Below are positions 20,300 to 31,469 of a stretch of DNA of 64,000 nucleotides, one piece after another. Under the pieces are notes generated by a model, which saw only the letters and a list, made by a program, of their open reading frames with translations, searched no databases and had not been told where the DNA came from. The position numbers were made by a program, and so were the translations under genes. The DNA is from Theocolax elegans (taxonomy: Eukaryota > Arthropoda > Insecta > Hymenoptera > Cerocephalidae), in the NCBI GenBank assembly GCA_026168455.1, contig CM047426.1, positions 60,680,958 through 60,744,957 on the forward strand, given 5' to 3'. Every line of letters starts with the position of its first letter. Within the stretch, counting starts at the first letter, position 1.

Positions 20300-21482
20300 T
20301 TGTTGTCCTTCTTAGGATAGACGAAGCACTCAGGTGTGTTTTCGCATGCCCGTGCATCTGGACCCTCTCGACCGCATCGCCAGCAGCATCGGTGTCTGTC
20401 CGGTCTTTGCAGTCTAGGTCTCACGCGGCAGTTAACCCAACCGATTTTTATTCTCCCTTTTTTAAGGATCGCGGTCGCGTCCCTCGCGTCAAAATCACAT
20501 AGCGCAAGGGCTAAGCCTCGGGCGTTAGACCCAAAAACGTGTACCCTTCGTTCTACGTTGTTCCCGAGTTCGCGGTTAATGGCGTCCCTAATCTCGTTTT
20601 CTGTCGTTACACTGTCCAAGTCGGGAAACTGTAACGTTGTCATAGTTGTCAAGTCCTTTACCTGGGCTCTTTCTTCGAGGGCGATCTGCAAGGTCTGTTG
20701 GAAATCTTGCCGCGTCTCTTGTTTACCGAGTCGCAGCAAAACACCACCCTTCTTGGTTTTACGGATCTGTCGTACATCCGCCTTGTCTTCGTAGGATCCA
20801 CCTTCAGACGTAAAATCTGTAAAACATTCTCATATGTCTGACCCTCCGCCAGTTTGATCAGAATCGTGCCTCTGCCCTTTGTGGGCTTTGGCCGATCTGA
20901 CTGCCGGTTTTGGTATGCGGTGAATTGCCCAGGTGGCAGTTCGTCCGTTCGTGTGTTGACCGCTGCCGGCCTTTTTTTTTCTTTTTTTTTTGACCAACCT
21001 TTTGTCTGAGGTACGTCTTGCGTTTTCGTGACAGTCTTTTCGGGTGTATGGGTTTGTTTGTCCCGTTTCCGTTTTTGTTATTGCTGAGGTGTAGACTCAT
21101 CCATACATACGTCTTTGTTTGTCATTGTCGGTTTGCGGAGCAATTTCATTCGCTGCAATCTTGCGACTTCAACCGAGTCATTTATCACACTCATTCCACC
21201 TGTTATGTCGCGGCTGACATTCTTTTGGACGTTTGTTCTCTCGGTCATCCTAATTGGGCTGCTGCGTATGTTGAGCAATTGTTCATACAGCTTGCTCTCT
21301 GCAGCCTCCCAAATAGTTGGCGACCCTCCGATGTGGCGTGCGAGTTTTCCTGACGCAGTTACCGCCACGCAAGCTAGGTTACCTACCGGCGTGATGGGGG
21401 AGCTGGGAAGCCCCCGTGACTCTCCTGAGTCGGATGGCGCAGGCAGCACTCTAGTATATGCAATTCTAATAAAACTTGTCAT
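20209..21482 (-). pseudogene. R1-like ORF1 (Gag with CCHC region), frameshifted
   Basis: The N-terminal segment (21482-21078) reads LPAPSDSGESRGLPSSPITP and contains KLYEQLLNI and SVEVARLQRMKLL helices. After decay around 20740-21070 the C-terminal frame (20739-20209) gives GKQETRQDFQQTL, FPDLDSVTTENEIRDAIN, RRVHVFG and KIGWVNCRVR, then the zinc-knuckle region CWRCGREGPDARAC. There the usual His is Pro/Asp, and the next knuckle has Tyr for Cys (CFVYPKK). LINE Gag-like RNA-binding role inferred; nonfunctional knuckles. Confidence 0.75.
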
Positions 21483-22319
21483 TTTTAATTAATGTGTTTA
21501 ATTAATCCCTATTCCCCCTGAATATGTATGTTTGTGTAAAGCGGTCAGATAGTCACCAGTCGGTGGTTTGCACGGTCCGTCCTGAGCTGTCATGATAACT
21601 TAGCTCCCCTACAGTCCCGTGGCATCGACCGTTCCTCCCCCACGACTCGCAACAGGGTTCCATACGATCGCCATTCGGCATTACTACGAGAAGCGAGATT
21701 TGCGCCGTTTCCGACGTTTACCACTGTAAAGGGTAGCCTCCCATGCTGACTAAGCCGGGTTCGGGCCCAAGAACTAGTGGCGGCCCAGGAATGCGATGCT
21801 GGTGTTAACGGCAGCACCCTCCAGAGTGGACGAGCCTGCAGCCACGAGAAAGCTCCCTGTTGATCGCTCCGCCACCCAGCTGATAACACCTGCTGTGTCT
21901 CCGCTCTCCCCAGCATAAAACCCAGTGCAGTCATGCCACGTTCGAAGCACACCCGTTTATAGGGGTCTCCCCATTCACACAGGTCGGTCTCGTTTATAGA
22001 ACCACCTTTCAATCATATCTCGCTTAGAAAATACCCGTTTATAGGGCTTTCTACTGCACATGGGCTCAGCTAGCTCTAGCCGAAGTGTATAAGTGTTTAG
22101 TGTATGAGTAGGTGTAAAAACAACAACTGACCACTATCAGCTGCGTTTGTATCCCACTATCCGCGGTCGCGTATTTCATATATTAGCGACTGACTAGAGA
22201 GACTGCTTATATAGTCTTCTATGACCACTACTCTCTCTGGTCGTTTTACTATCCGCAACCTGTGGACGCATCCGGTAGCATGGAAAAGTGCTCTGCCGTT
22301 CAAAGGGAGGTTCCCAGAT

Positions 22320-22327
22320 TATTATTA

Positions 22328-22371
<44 letters not shown>
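22320..22371. repeat. (TAA)n/(ATT)n microsatellite between R1-like copies
   Basis: About 50 bp of ATT repeats separate the 5' end of copy C from the broken ORF1 of copy B. Confidence 0.95.
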
Positions 22372-22373
<2 letters not shown>

Positions 22374-23513
22374 CACAGCTTCACGATGGCTGTCTTCTTC
22401 ACTTTATTTAGGGCTGCCACCACTTCGTCCCTCGTTGTGAGAGCGTCCAGGTCTCTGATCTCCAGGGTCACCCTTCGATCTCGGATCCTAACTTCTCCCA
22501 TCCCTTTAGTAGCCGTACGGACTTTCTCAGCGAATGCTGTTGCGTCCGTCTTCTTGCCCAGCCGGAGCAGGACATCTCCCCGCCCTGTTGGCCGTACGCT
22601 CAGAATCTGGGGGCCGCTATTGTCCAGATTGACTTCCTTTCGGAGCTTCCCCAAGACTTCAGCAAACATACGGTCCCTCGAGACAATGACCACCAGGGTG
22701 CATTCTCCTATCAAGAGGCGTCTGTCCCGACTTGCCCGACGGCTTTGTTCCCGCCACTGACGCGGGCTTGGATTGCTCCCTGTCCATGCCACGTGGTGGT
22801 ACCTCCTTTCGAGACTTCTTCCTCTTTCGGCTCTTAGAGACCTCGGGGGGGGGGGGGTCTCTCTACTTTTCTTTTGAGTCTGCATTCTAGCCGTAGCCGT
22901 AAAGACGGCTTTAGCTATTATGCCTCTTCTCTTAGGCCGCCGACGATTCTCGTGACCAACTTGATAATCCTCGATTTGGTACTTGTAATCGTCGACTGCC
23001 GAAAATATCTTTTTGGTTTTCCCGTAGGACTCTTGTACAAGAGTATCTACGGTCTTAAGCCCTGTCTTGACGACCATGGAGATGTTAGGCTGCTTTGCAC
23101 AAGCAGCTAACATAGTCTGGAGTTCGTTCTTTAGATGGTCGTAAGTGAAGTCGATGTCCTCCTGCGCCTTCTCTACCTTCTCGTATTCCTTGCGGAATAT
23201 TTCTATCTCCTCTTGCGATTCCTTACTATAGGCAGAGGTACCACTGATGGCACTACCGAGGCTGGTAACGCTGCCGCTTCATAACGTACTTGCGCTTTTA
23301 ATACTCAACATCTGTAACGACGGCTGCTGTTGGGGGTTTTCTTTCAAGGGCCCCACCTCTGACGTGTCCGTAGAACGAAGCGCTTGGTGGCCTCCCCATG
23401 AGGCCAGCCCCGGTTACCGGGGCTTTCACCCGATCGGAACCGACGGCGGGATCGACTCCTAGTTTGGAGCTGCCCGCTTGGGGTAGTAGGTATTCCAGTC
23501 GCTTGCTCATCAT
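22367..23513 (-). pseudogene. R1-like ORF1, truncated before the zinc knuckles
   Basis: Starts MMSKRLEYLLPQAG at 23513. A frame change near 23295 leads to a second frame (SKESQEEIEIFRKEYEKVE...), which is helical/coiled-coil-like, then a basic Arg/Ser-rich linker (RRPKRRGIIAK, RSLRAERGRSLERR). A gag-type domain follows (GPQILSVRPTGRGDVLLRLG, VTLEIRDLDALTTRDEVVAA). It ends at IVKLCE, where the (TAA)n tract supplies the stop. The CCHC knuckles present in copy C are absent because of the truncation. Confidence 0.75.
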
Positions 23514-23640
23514 TCTTCTTCAACTGTTTGGTCCAGGGAGGCTATTTTGTTTCACCTCTACCTTCCACGCAAGAGTGATGAGTTTTCCCCCATCCGCCAC
23601 CCGGGGGACGCGCCGCATACAGGAACAGGAAACCCTGCGC
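22372..23640 (-). mobile_element. R1-clade retrotransposon copy B, 5' UTR and ORF1 only
   Basis: Starts on the minus strand at 23640 (CCGCGCAGGG) directly after a (TAA)n tract and runs through ORF1 to 22372, where another (TAA)n tract begins. ORF2 is absent. It is a distinct subfamily from copies A and C, but its ORF1 aligns with C around GDVLLRLGKK / GVLLRLGKQ. Confidence 0.75.
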
Positions 23641-23692
23641 GGATTATTATTATTATTATTACTATTATAATAATTATTATTATTATTTATTG
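23641..23692. repeat. (ATT)n microsatellite at copy B 5' boundary
   Basis: ATT/TAA repeats abut the first base of copy B on its 5' side. Confidence 0.9.
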
Positions 23693-26036
23693 CTTTCTCA
23701 ATTTTTTCCTCAAATCGCATTTTTAAACCTATTTTTTCGGAATTTATATATATTCTTTGTTTCCACATACGATTACAATTAATATCAAATTGTATCTTAT
23801 TCGTGGAAATACCGGAAGTTTCATGATGAATATTATTTAAAATATATGCAGCGTTAGGAATTTCATTCTCCCAATAATTCGTATGGCTTTTTTAAATATT
23901 TCTGTACAACCTATTAATATCGTGGTGGTTTTTTCAATAACATTATTTTTTGGGTACATTTTAGATGTAAATGCTATATCTATATTTTTAATCTCAATAT
24001 GCTCTTCATTTATTACTTTCACATATCATATGATCATATAATTCTTTATTTTATTCATTACTGATCAAGTATTTGCTTTCTTTCTATGGATATAGTAAGG
24101 TAAGAGGTTCGGCATGCTTCAGTTGTTGATACCCCTGTGTATCGTTTAATACCGAGCAGCTGCGGTTTTTCTGACTAACACAATTTATTTATTATGATAG
24201 CACGTTCTTTTTCTGCTTCATGTTGAAACGAACAGACACCCTGAAGCGAACCCTACTTGAAAACTCAGTTAAGAAATCACCTCATCACTTCACGACAAAA
24301 AAAATTCTAAGTTTTATTGGAAAAAAAGTATTATTAATTTTATTTCTCTCTCTTATCGTGCTGAAACGTTTGAACATTAGATAAAATTACATTTAAAATA
24401 ATTGCCTTTAGTTAAAGAATGAATAAAATTTTATGAGCCACAAATTGTTTAAGTTTCATCGGAAAAAAATTTACATACAACGTGGTTTTTATTACTTTCT
24501 AATTGTAGTTAATCGATTCGTCTGGAGATTCGTTCTGTAATTGTTGCAATGCTTTTACACGCAAAAGATGTGTTCTGTCTCTTTACAAATATCTAACCGG
24601 TAGAAAAAAAATATTAAACCACAAGTATCTATTTATAAAATTTGAAAATTTATAAACAAATACAAAAGTTATACATTTTTAGCTTAAGTTTAATAAAATA
24701 TAAAGGAAAAAATTCTTGTCTGATAAATAATGTAGCCGGGGATAATAAAACTTAGAAATTTTTTCTCTTATTTTCAGCGTCTGAGATTTTGGCATGAGAA
24801 ATAAATAATAAGAGAAAAAGTTTTTTTTATATAAGTTTTATTAAAAAATATGTTTCTGTTCTCTCTGATCATAGAGAATCGATAACACATGTCCCAAGAG
24901 CCGCGAGATATATCTAAGTTCCATTAAACTGTAAATACTTGCGACTAGTGTCTCGCCCTGTAGTAGATAATATGACCATAATATTCACATAATTTTTCAT
25001 TTAATATTTTACTTATTTTACTTAAATACCCATTGTTTATTTTACAAGGATTATATTTATTATTTTTATTTATTTTTTTAATAATTGTTAAACAAAATGT
25101 ATCTTTTGTTTCAAAGATTAAAATTTTATATTAATTGTTTATTAATTGTGTTTTTTGAATGTTTGTAATTATTATTTCCTCACCTTTAATAGTTGATTCT
25201 ATTATTCAATTTAAATTATTAGTTACTTGATTTGACGCAGTAAATATTCTAAACTTATATTATAAATAATTTAATGATATAAATTATATCGCCTTAATAT
25301 CGAATTATTATTAAATTAATTATTAAACTATTTAAAGAAGCTCAGGGTCTCGTGATCACTACATACGGTAATATACTTGGATTCCTTCAGGTAAGTATTT
25401 AGCTTATGTAGTTCCCAGACCTCCCAAGCATTTTCTTTTCTGCAATAAAATAATTAATCTTACACCTTTTTAATGTATAACTTACGTTTTTATCAATTTT
25501 TAATAAGATATACCCACAATTGCAAATTCACCTACGTCTGTACTTAAAATATACAGCTTATCTATCTACAAATTTTACTTTACTTCCATTGGTTGCAAAT
25601 ATATAGTATAAAAAATTAAAGAAATCTATAAAACTTTGTAATATGCAAAGATTACGAGGTGTTTTAAAATTCTTTATTGATGTATCTATTCTTGGAGGGG
25701 TTTAATACTTTTTCTATTAATTATATTGCCTTAAAATTTAATATCCTTTTTTATGAAATTCGATGTTTTTAAATTTAATCTTAGTTTATTTACTTTTAGG
25801 CGTTTAACTTATATATCTAAATCTTTTGATTCATTGAAATCCATTAGATTACAAAAAATTCATCTACAAATGATTGTAAAAAATCATTGTAGCGGATTGA
25901 CTTATTCAAATATTGAATAATATAACATTTAATTAGTACACTTTATTATATAAAATGATTAAATTGATACAATTCTAATATCACCGTTTCAGATTATAAA
26001 AAATGTGAAATAAATTAATTAAAATATACAAATATA
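23693..26036. other. AT-rich intergenic DNA
   Basis: About 2.3 kb with no recognised element. An inverted repeat at about 24745-24838 (AATAAAACTTAGAAA... / ...ATATAAGTTTTATT) could be a small MITE. One weak exon candidate lies at 25340-25390. Confidence 0.5.
25340..25390 (+). other. Candidate host coding exon end with consensus splice donor
   Basis: The frame AQGLVITTYGNILGFLQ runs into CAG|GTAAGT (donor at 25391), a perfect consensus donor. The residue pattern (A.G.V.T.YG.I.GFL) resembles the N-terminal strand of the carboxylesterase/cholinesterase fold, but 17 residues are too few to assign. The upstream acceptor (TTTAAAG, about 25337) is weak and the surrounding DNA is AT-rich with no other exon seen. 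It could be chance. Confidence 0.2.
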
Positions 26037-27608
26037 TCAAAATTTTAAAATGCACCAATTTTATTAAGTACGTATTGGAAATGTTTTTGAGAAAACAGAA
26101 CAAAATTTTGTGATACTGGAATCTATATGTTTAAAAGTATACTAACATAAAAACGTTAAATTTTTCAATTTTCTACAACACCTGCTGTGTTTAAAGCTAT
26201 TTATCTCAAATATATCAACTTTTACTTTATAACATTATATATGAAACATTCGTTGCTACTTATATCTAGAATTTATCCTTAATATTATCTCTTGGTTAGT
26301 ATCTCATAAACTGTATATCAATATTGAACTTGAAAAAATTGGAACTTCGCTGTAATTGATTTTTTCATGCGAATTACTAAAAAAAAGCTTAAAACAATAC
26401 CTTTTAAACGGTCTGTAACTTGTAAATGGCCTTCAATTCCGTAAAAAGCTATGATAATTTAAAGCAACACCAAAAATTTTCAAAAATTAACATGGTAATT
26501 CCTAATTGAATTTCTAAAAAAATTTTGTGTTTCCTTAAATTATCATAACTTATTACAGAATTGAAGGTCATTTACAAACTACAGACCGTTTAAAAGGTAT
26601 TGCTTTGAGCTTTTTTTTAGTCATTCTCATGAAAAAATCAATTGCAGCGAATTTCCAATTTTTTCAAGTTCAATATTGACATATAGTTTATGAGATACTA
26701 ACCATGAGATTAGAAATTCTAACTCAAAAGAATAAATTCTAGATATAATTAACAACGAATGTTACATGTAATGTTATAGAGTATAAGTTATTATATTTTA
26801 GGATATATAGCTGTAACTAAAACGGGTATTGAAAACACTTAAAATATTTAACGTTTTGAGGTTAGAAAAATCTTCGAACAAATAGATTCCAGTATCTAAA
26901 AATATGTTTCTGTTTTCTGAAAAACATTTCCGTCTCAGGCGCTTTTTTTCAGAAAGAGCTAAGAAAAGCTAATAATTTTTATAATCAATTTATAATATGC
27001 AGATTTTGGACTTTATTAATTGTTATTAAGAATTTATAACTTTAATTAGCTCTTCTTAGCTTTTGCTAGATTTTATTAACTTTTAGGTTTTTTTCAAAAG
27101 CAAAAAAAATGTGCGAGCTTAAAAAAGCTAACAACTACTAATAATTTTTTAAATTATTATATACAGTAAATAAGTATTTCGAATTTTTATGAATATTTAC
27201 CAATAGCAATCATTTATTAATAGCTTTTATTTTTTTCGCATACATCACTTAGAAACAGGTAAAAACAGTTAAATACAGGAAAATGCAACAATTACTGTTA
27301 GTGTCATTTAGTCGTTTTTCACGATATTTTCGAAATACAAAAATGTAATAAAACCTAATAAAGCTTAGAAATATTTACGAAATTTTAAAAATAACTAATA
27401 AAATCTTATAAACATTACTAAATTTTTTAAACTATTACTAGAATCCAAAATTCGTACTTTATAAAGTGTTATGAAAATCTAATAGAAGCTAATAACTTTT
27501 ATTAAGTATTTATAAACATTATACGCATATGATTATTTCCGCTAGGGGTGTACTTAAAATTTGGTGCATTTTAAAATTTTAATCAGACCACTTGACATGG
27601 AATGCTCT
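26037..27608. mobile_element. Old P1-family palindromic (foldback) element with insertion
   Basis: Left arm from about 26037 (AAAATTTTAAAATGCACC) and right arm ending at about 27608 (ACCACTTGACATGGAAT) are inverted copies of each other, homologous to the 28700-29695 element. The left end lacks the outermost about 28 bp. The right arm is interrupted by about 600 bp of unrelated AT-rich DNA (26940-27544). Centre near 26505. Arms differ by many substitutions, so this copy is much older than the one at 28700. Confidence 0.85.
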
Positions 27609-28049
27609 ATATACATTAAATTAAACTTACCTTTAAATTTTTTAATATACTCTTTTAGGTTCCAGAATGTTAATAATTTTTCTGCATTTGCGAACGACAT
27701 GAAAACGGATTTGCATCTCACAAAAGTATTAAATTCGAAGACTAATATTTCAAAAGTCCTTTATTATACTTTTGCATGCGTTAAAGTTTATTGAAACATA
27801 TAAATATTATCAGTAAATTACAATTTCAAAGGACCTAAAATACTAAATCTTTATAATTTTATTATATTATATTATTATTATATTGTAGCTTAATTTTTTG
27901 GTTTGTAAGTTAAACATAAAAAATTGCATAAATTATAATAGTATAATTATAATTCATATAATTATTAAGTGAATTAGTCGTCCATGCAGTTTATTTAGTA
28001 CACTTGGGTTCTTTTTCGATATTGATGAACTAACCATTTTATTTATTTG
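27609..28049. other. AT-rich spacer
   Basis: No feature supported. The frame at 27561-27794 overlaps the palindrome end and has no recognisable motif. Confidence 0.5.
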
Positions 28050-28086
28050 GCGACGTTTCGATGGATATTCTTCATTCTCATCAGAA
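28050..28086 (-). ncRNA. Hammerhead-ribozyme-like motif (Penelope-type)
   Basis: On the minus strand the core boxes occur in order and at normal spacing: CTGATGAG (28084-28077), a 14-nt stem-II region, then GAAACGTC (28059-28052). GAAACGUC with a vestigial stem III is the form known from Penelope-like element hammerheads that act as dimers. Stem II pairs only partly (about 4 bp with a bulge), so activity is doubtful. No Penelope coding sequence is adjacent; the nearest is at 31640 on the other strand. Confidence 0.6.
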
Positions 28087-28699
28087 TATACCTTTTATTG
28101 ATGATATTATATTAAATTTTTTTTAAAAACATCTTTTTATGCATATAACATCTTCTAATTAATATTAATATACTTCAAACAAATTACTTACTATTACGTC
28201 AGTATTAAAAAATGTATAAATTAATAGCATGTCTGATCCGTCGCTCTATAATTGAAAACAAAAATAAGCAAACATTAATAAATTAAAAACCATAATCTGC
28301 ATAGAAATTAAGGTTATGAATAACACATACCTTTCTCCATTGTTGTGTCCATAATCAACAGAATGAATTTAAAATTACAATAAATAAATAAATTAAAAAC
28401 ATCACATAAAATAAATTAACACCCATATTTAGCAAAAGGTAGTCTGAAAAATAAAATTATTAAAATCAATTTATATCACAGACGGTTAATACTGAAAAAA
28501 CATTTAAATCAACAAGTTAAAAACATTTAAAATTTCTCGCCATGCGATACAAGAGACACCCGTGCGATCAATCCCAATGAAATCGATCACGCGGACATAC
28601 CCCCCCCCCCCCCTTAACGGAACGTAAAATTTTGAATTACGTTAAATTATATATAAATTAAAAGATGATATATTTAAAAAAATAATTTAATATATATAT
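28087..28699. other. AT-rich spacer with a poly(C) run
   Basis: No gene seen. A 14-base C run lies at 28600-28613. TATA repeats at about 28690-28699 flank the next palindrome. Confidence 0.5.
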
Positions 28700-29695
28700 G
28701 GGGTATTCCACGTGAAGTGGTCCGATCAAAATTTTAAAATGCACCAAATTTTGGGTACACATTGCAAATGTTTTTCAGAATACAGAAAAAAATATTTAGG
28801 TACTGGAATCTATTTGCTCAAAAGTTATTCTAACCTCAAAAAGTGAATTTTTCCATATTTTTTTCAACACCAGCTGGGTTTACCGCTATATAACTCAAAA
28901 TCTATTAACTTTTACTATAGAACATTATATGTAACATTCGTTGCTAATTATATCTAGAATTTATTCTTCTGGGTTAGAATTTCTAATCTCAAGGTCAATG
29001 TTACATAAACTACATGTCAATATTCAACTTGAAAAAAGTGCAAGTGCGCCACCTTTGATTTTTTCATCCAAAAGTTTAGAAGAAAGCTTGGAGCAATACC
29101 TTTCAAATGGTCTGTAGCATTTTTATGGCCTCCAATTCTGTAAAAAGTTATGACAATTTAAAGAAAGACAAAAAAATCACAAAAATTAACATGGTATTTC
29201 CCATTTAAATTTTTAAAAAAATTTGGTGTTTCTTTAAATTATCATAACTTTTTACAGAATTGAAGGCCATAAAAATGCTACAGACCATTTGAAAGGTATT
29301 GCTCCAAGCTTTCTTTTAGATTTTTGGATAAAAAAATCAATTGTGGCGCACTTGCATTTTTTTTAAGTTGAATATTGACATGTAGTTTATATAACATTGA
29401 CCTTGAGATTAGAAATTCTAACCCAGAAGAATAAATTCTAGATATAATCAGCAACGAATGTTACATATAATGTTCTATAGTAAAAGTTGATAGATTTTGA
29501 GTTATATAGCGGTAAACCCAGCTGGTGTTGAAAAAAATATGGAAAAATTCACTTTTTGAGGTTAGAATAACTTTTGAGCAAGTAGATTCCAGTACCTAAA
29601 AATTTTTTTCTGTATTCTGAAAAACATTTGCAAAGTGTACCCAAAATTTGGTGCATTTTAAAATTTTGATCGGACCACTTCACGTGGAATACCCC
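28700..29695. mobile_element. P1 palindromic foldback element, about 1 kb
   Basis: Two arms of about 475 bp (28700-29175 and 29222-29695) are inverted, near-identical copies, starting GGGGTATTCCACGTGAAGTG and ending in its complement, with a centre of only about 46 bp. It is flanked on both sides by TATATA and so inserted into (TA)n; the exact duplication is unresolvable. No ORF of note. Related copies are at 26037-27608, 34035-34413 and 34451-35708. It is likely a non-autonomous DNA transposon; transcribed, it would fold into a hairpin of about 475 bp. Confidence 0.92.
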
Positions 29696-29710
29696 ATATA
29701 TATATATATA

Positions 29711-30160
29711 AACACCAGTATCGGTACTTATGGTGACACTTCGTGTTATCTTGGTGTTCTGAGGTTATAAAACATATGTAACGACTCAGATATAAGGGGG
29801 AGAATATTAATTGACAGAATAATGCATAAAAAACCAATAACCCAAATACCTAAATACCCCTCACCGGTAAAAAAGCACACTTTGACCTTATAATATTAAT
29901 GAAGGATTGAAGTTATAACCTCATTCGAAGTGTCGGAGGCCTCCGGCCTCGAAAGACGTTATAACTTCAATCCTTCATTAATATTATAACGTCAAAGCGG
30001 GGCTCACAAAGATAATTTTCCGATTTTTTGTGTGTCGGCATAAGTACGGATACATAATTGAATTTTCGGTGGAATTATGCTGACGTCGGCATAATTACCC
30101 CAAAGTAAGCACAATTCCCATTTCCCGTAAGAATTTGTCGACATAAGTACCGATTGATCA

Positions 30161-30163
<3 letters not shown>
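29711..30163. mobile_element. M1 MITE-like element, copy a
   Basis: Shares nearly all its sequence with 47093-47466. The ends carry imperfect inverted repeats sharing ATCGGTACTTATG. It is flanked by (TA)n on both sides. It contains a perfect 32-bp inverted pair at 29888-29919 and 29958-29989 that is mostly missing from the other copy. No coding capacity. Confidence 0.82.

Positions 30164-30216
<53 letters not shown>
30164..30216. repeat. (TA)n microsatellite
   Basis: About 53 bp of pure AT dinucleotides between M1a and the solo LTR. The last four bases (ATAT) are one copy of the LTR target duplication. Confidence 0.95.
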
Positions 30217-30219
<3 letters not shown>

Positions 30220-31465
30220 AACGGTATTAATTATTAAAAGACGTTTTGAATTAAATTAATATCGTTTAGTAAACGCGAGTATTTGATATAATAACTTTTC
30301 TCGGAAACGGCGCGGCGAACGAACAACGATCCGTGCGTAAGGGAGGGAGAGAGGACCTCTAGATGTCCCACGGAAAATTTAGTACGGCGAAGGACGGTCA
30401 ACGCTATGGTTTAGCTAGGCTGTGCTACGAGCGAATAGAAGATACGTGTGAGGAAACTCTACCGCGACGCAGACGAGCGATCGAAAATCGGTACGTTTCC
30501 CGGGGGACGCGTGCTATCGCCGTAGACGAGAAGAAACGCAGCGAGCCCAAGGAAGCGGGGCTCGACGTAGTGGTTCGTGTGGGAATCGTACCACGAAAGA
30601 GACGGTGCGCGACGTGCTCCGCTGTCTCCCCTTCTGTGTTTTTCCTTGGTCCTTACCTCGACGAGAAGGCTACCTGCCAGACAGACGGCTAGGAGGCCTA
30701 AGGCGTAGTTGGCGTCCGGGACATTGTAAGGACGCCACATCAAGCGTAAGTCGGGATAAAATCCCATACTTCAATACAGCGTGATCGCGAGCGGATCATC
30801 GTTGCCAGCGGGCAACTCGTTCGAAAATCGAGAGCGAGGGAGAAGGGACGACTCGGCCGGCGACTCCCGTCTCTCTCACTCTAATACTTAGAGGTAAACC
30901 TCGTTAAGCTTTCCTCGCGATATAGCTTAGGACGATCCCGACGAGGGATCGACGCGACTTCATACGAGACACTAATCGGGATTCCGCGTAACGTCTATAC
31001 GACACAACCGCACACATTATTACATTCCTTTGTAACTTTCTTTAGTTGTAACTTTGATTTCATTTAATAAAGTGAGCATAATTAATTCTTCAACTTGAGT
31101 TTATTTACTTTTGCATGTATGTGTCGTGTTGTCTATTGAATCCGGAATATTACAAAACCACTTTGTAGAGGCGAGACTCACGCCGAGTAATGAGCCTCTC
31201 GAGTTCACGTACTCGGAGGCTAAGTTAAAGGTAAGACCGAGAGACTAAGACGGAAAGCGCGGTGCTCCCCGTGTCATCATACCCGGACGGCAAGGAAAAG
31301 CCGCCCGATTTAACGGAGGTACCGGTACTGCACAGTGCGGCCGAAGTAAGCACGTCGGTACGCGCGGGCCGCATTGACCGCATCGGGAGAGGTAGAGACC
31401 CCATACCGTGGCCCCTATGGCCATGCTTCTAATTTCGGTCTTAATTAGAGGCAGACCCCGTTACA
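30217..31465 (+). mobile_element. Solo LTR, 1249 bp (Gypsy-like)
   Basis: Starts TGTAACGG and ends CCGTTACA (TG...CA with an 8-bp inverted terminus), and is flanked by ATAT on both sides (30213-30216, 31466-31469). A 4-bp ATAT duplication is typical of Gypsy-group LTR elements that target TA-rich sites. AATAAA at about 31066 is a plausible polyadenylation signal. No internal region or PBS follows, so it is a solo LTR. GC-rich relative to its surroundings. The frame at 30363-30692 is inside the LTR and is not called as a gene. Confidence 0.85.
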
Positions 31466-31469
31466 ATAT

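Larger units (their letters stand above)
19580..22317 (-). mobile_element. R1-clade retrotransposon copy C (defective, 3'-truncated)
   Basis: Minus-strand order: 5' UTR (22317 to about 21490, homologous to the A1/A2 arms), ORF1 (21482-20209, frameshifted), endonuclease (20299-19784) and SDH region (about 19690), ending at about 19580. It is colinear with A1/A2 but from a diverged subfamily. The 5' end, GGGAACCTCC, is preceded on its strand by a (TAA)n tract. RT is entirely missing. Confidence 0.85.

Noticed and set aside
22221..22760. 179-aa plus-strand ORF
   Set aside because: Antisense of R1-like ORF1 copy B plus translated (ATT)n (poly-Tyr).
30363..30767. 109-aa and 102-aa ORFs on opposite strands
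   Set aside because: Both lie inside the solo LTR; GC-rich non-coding DNA opens frames by chance.
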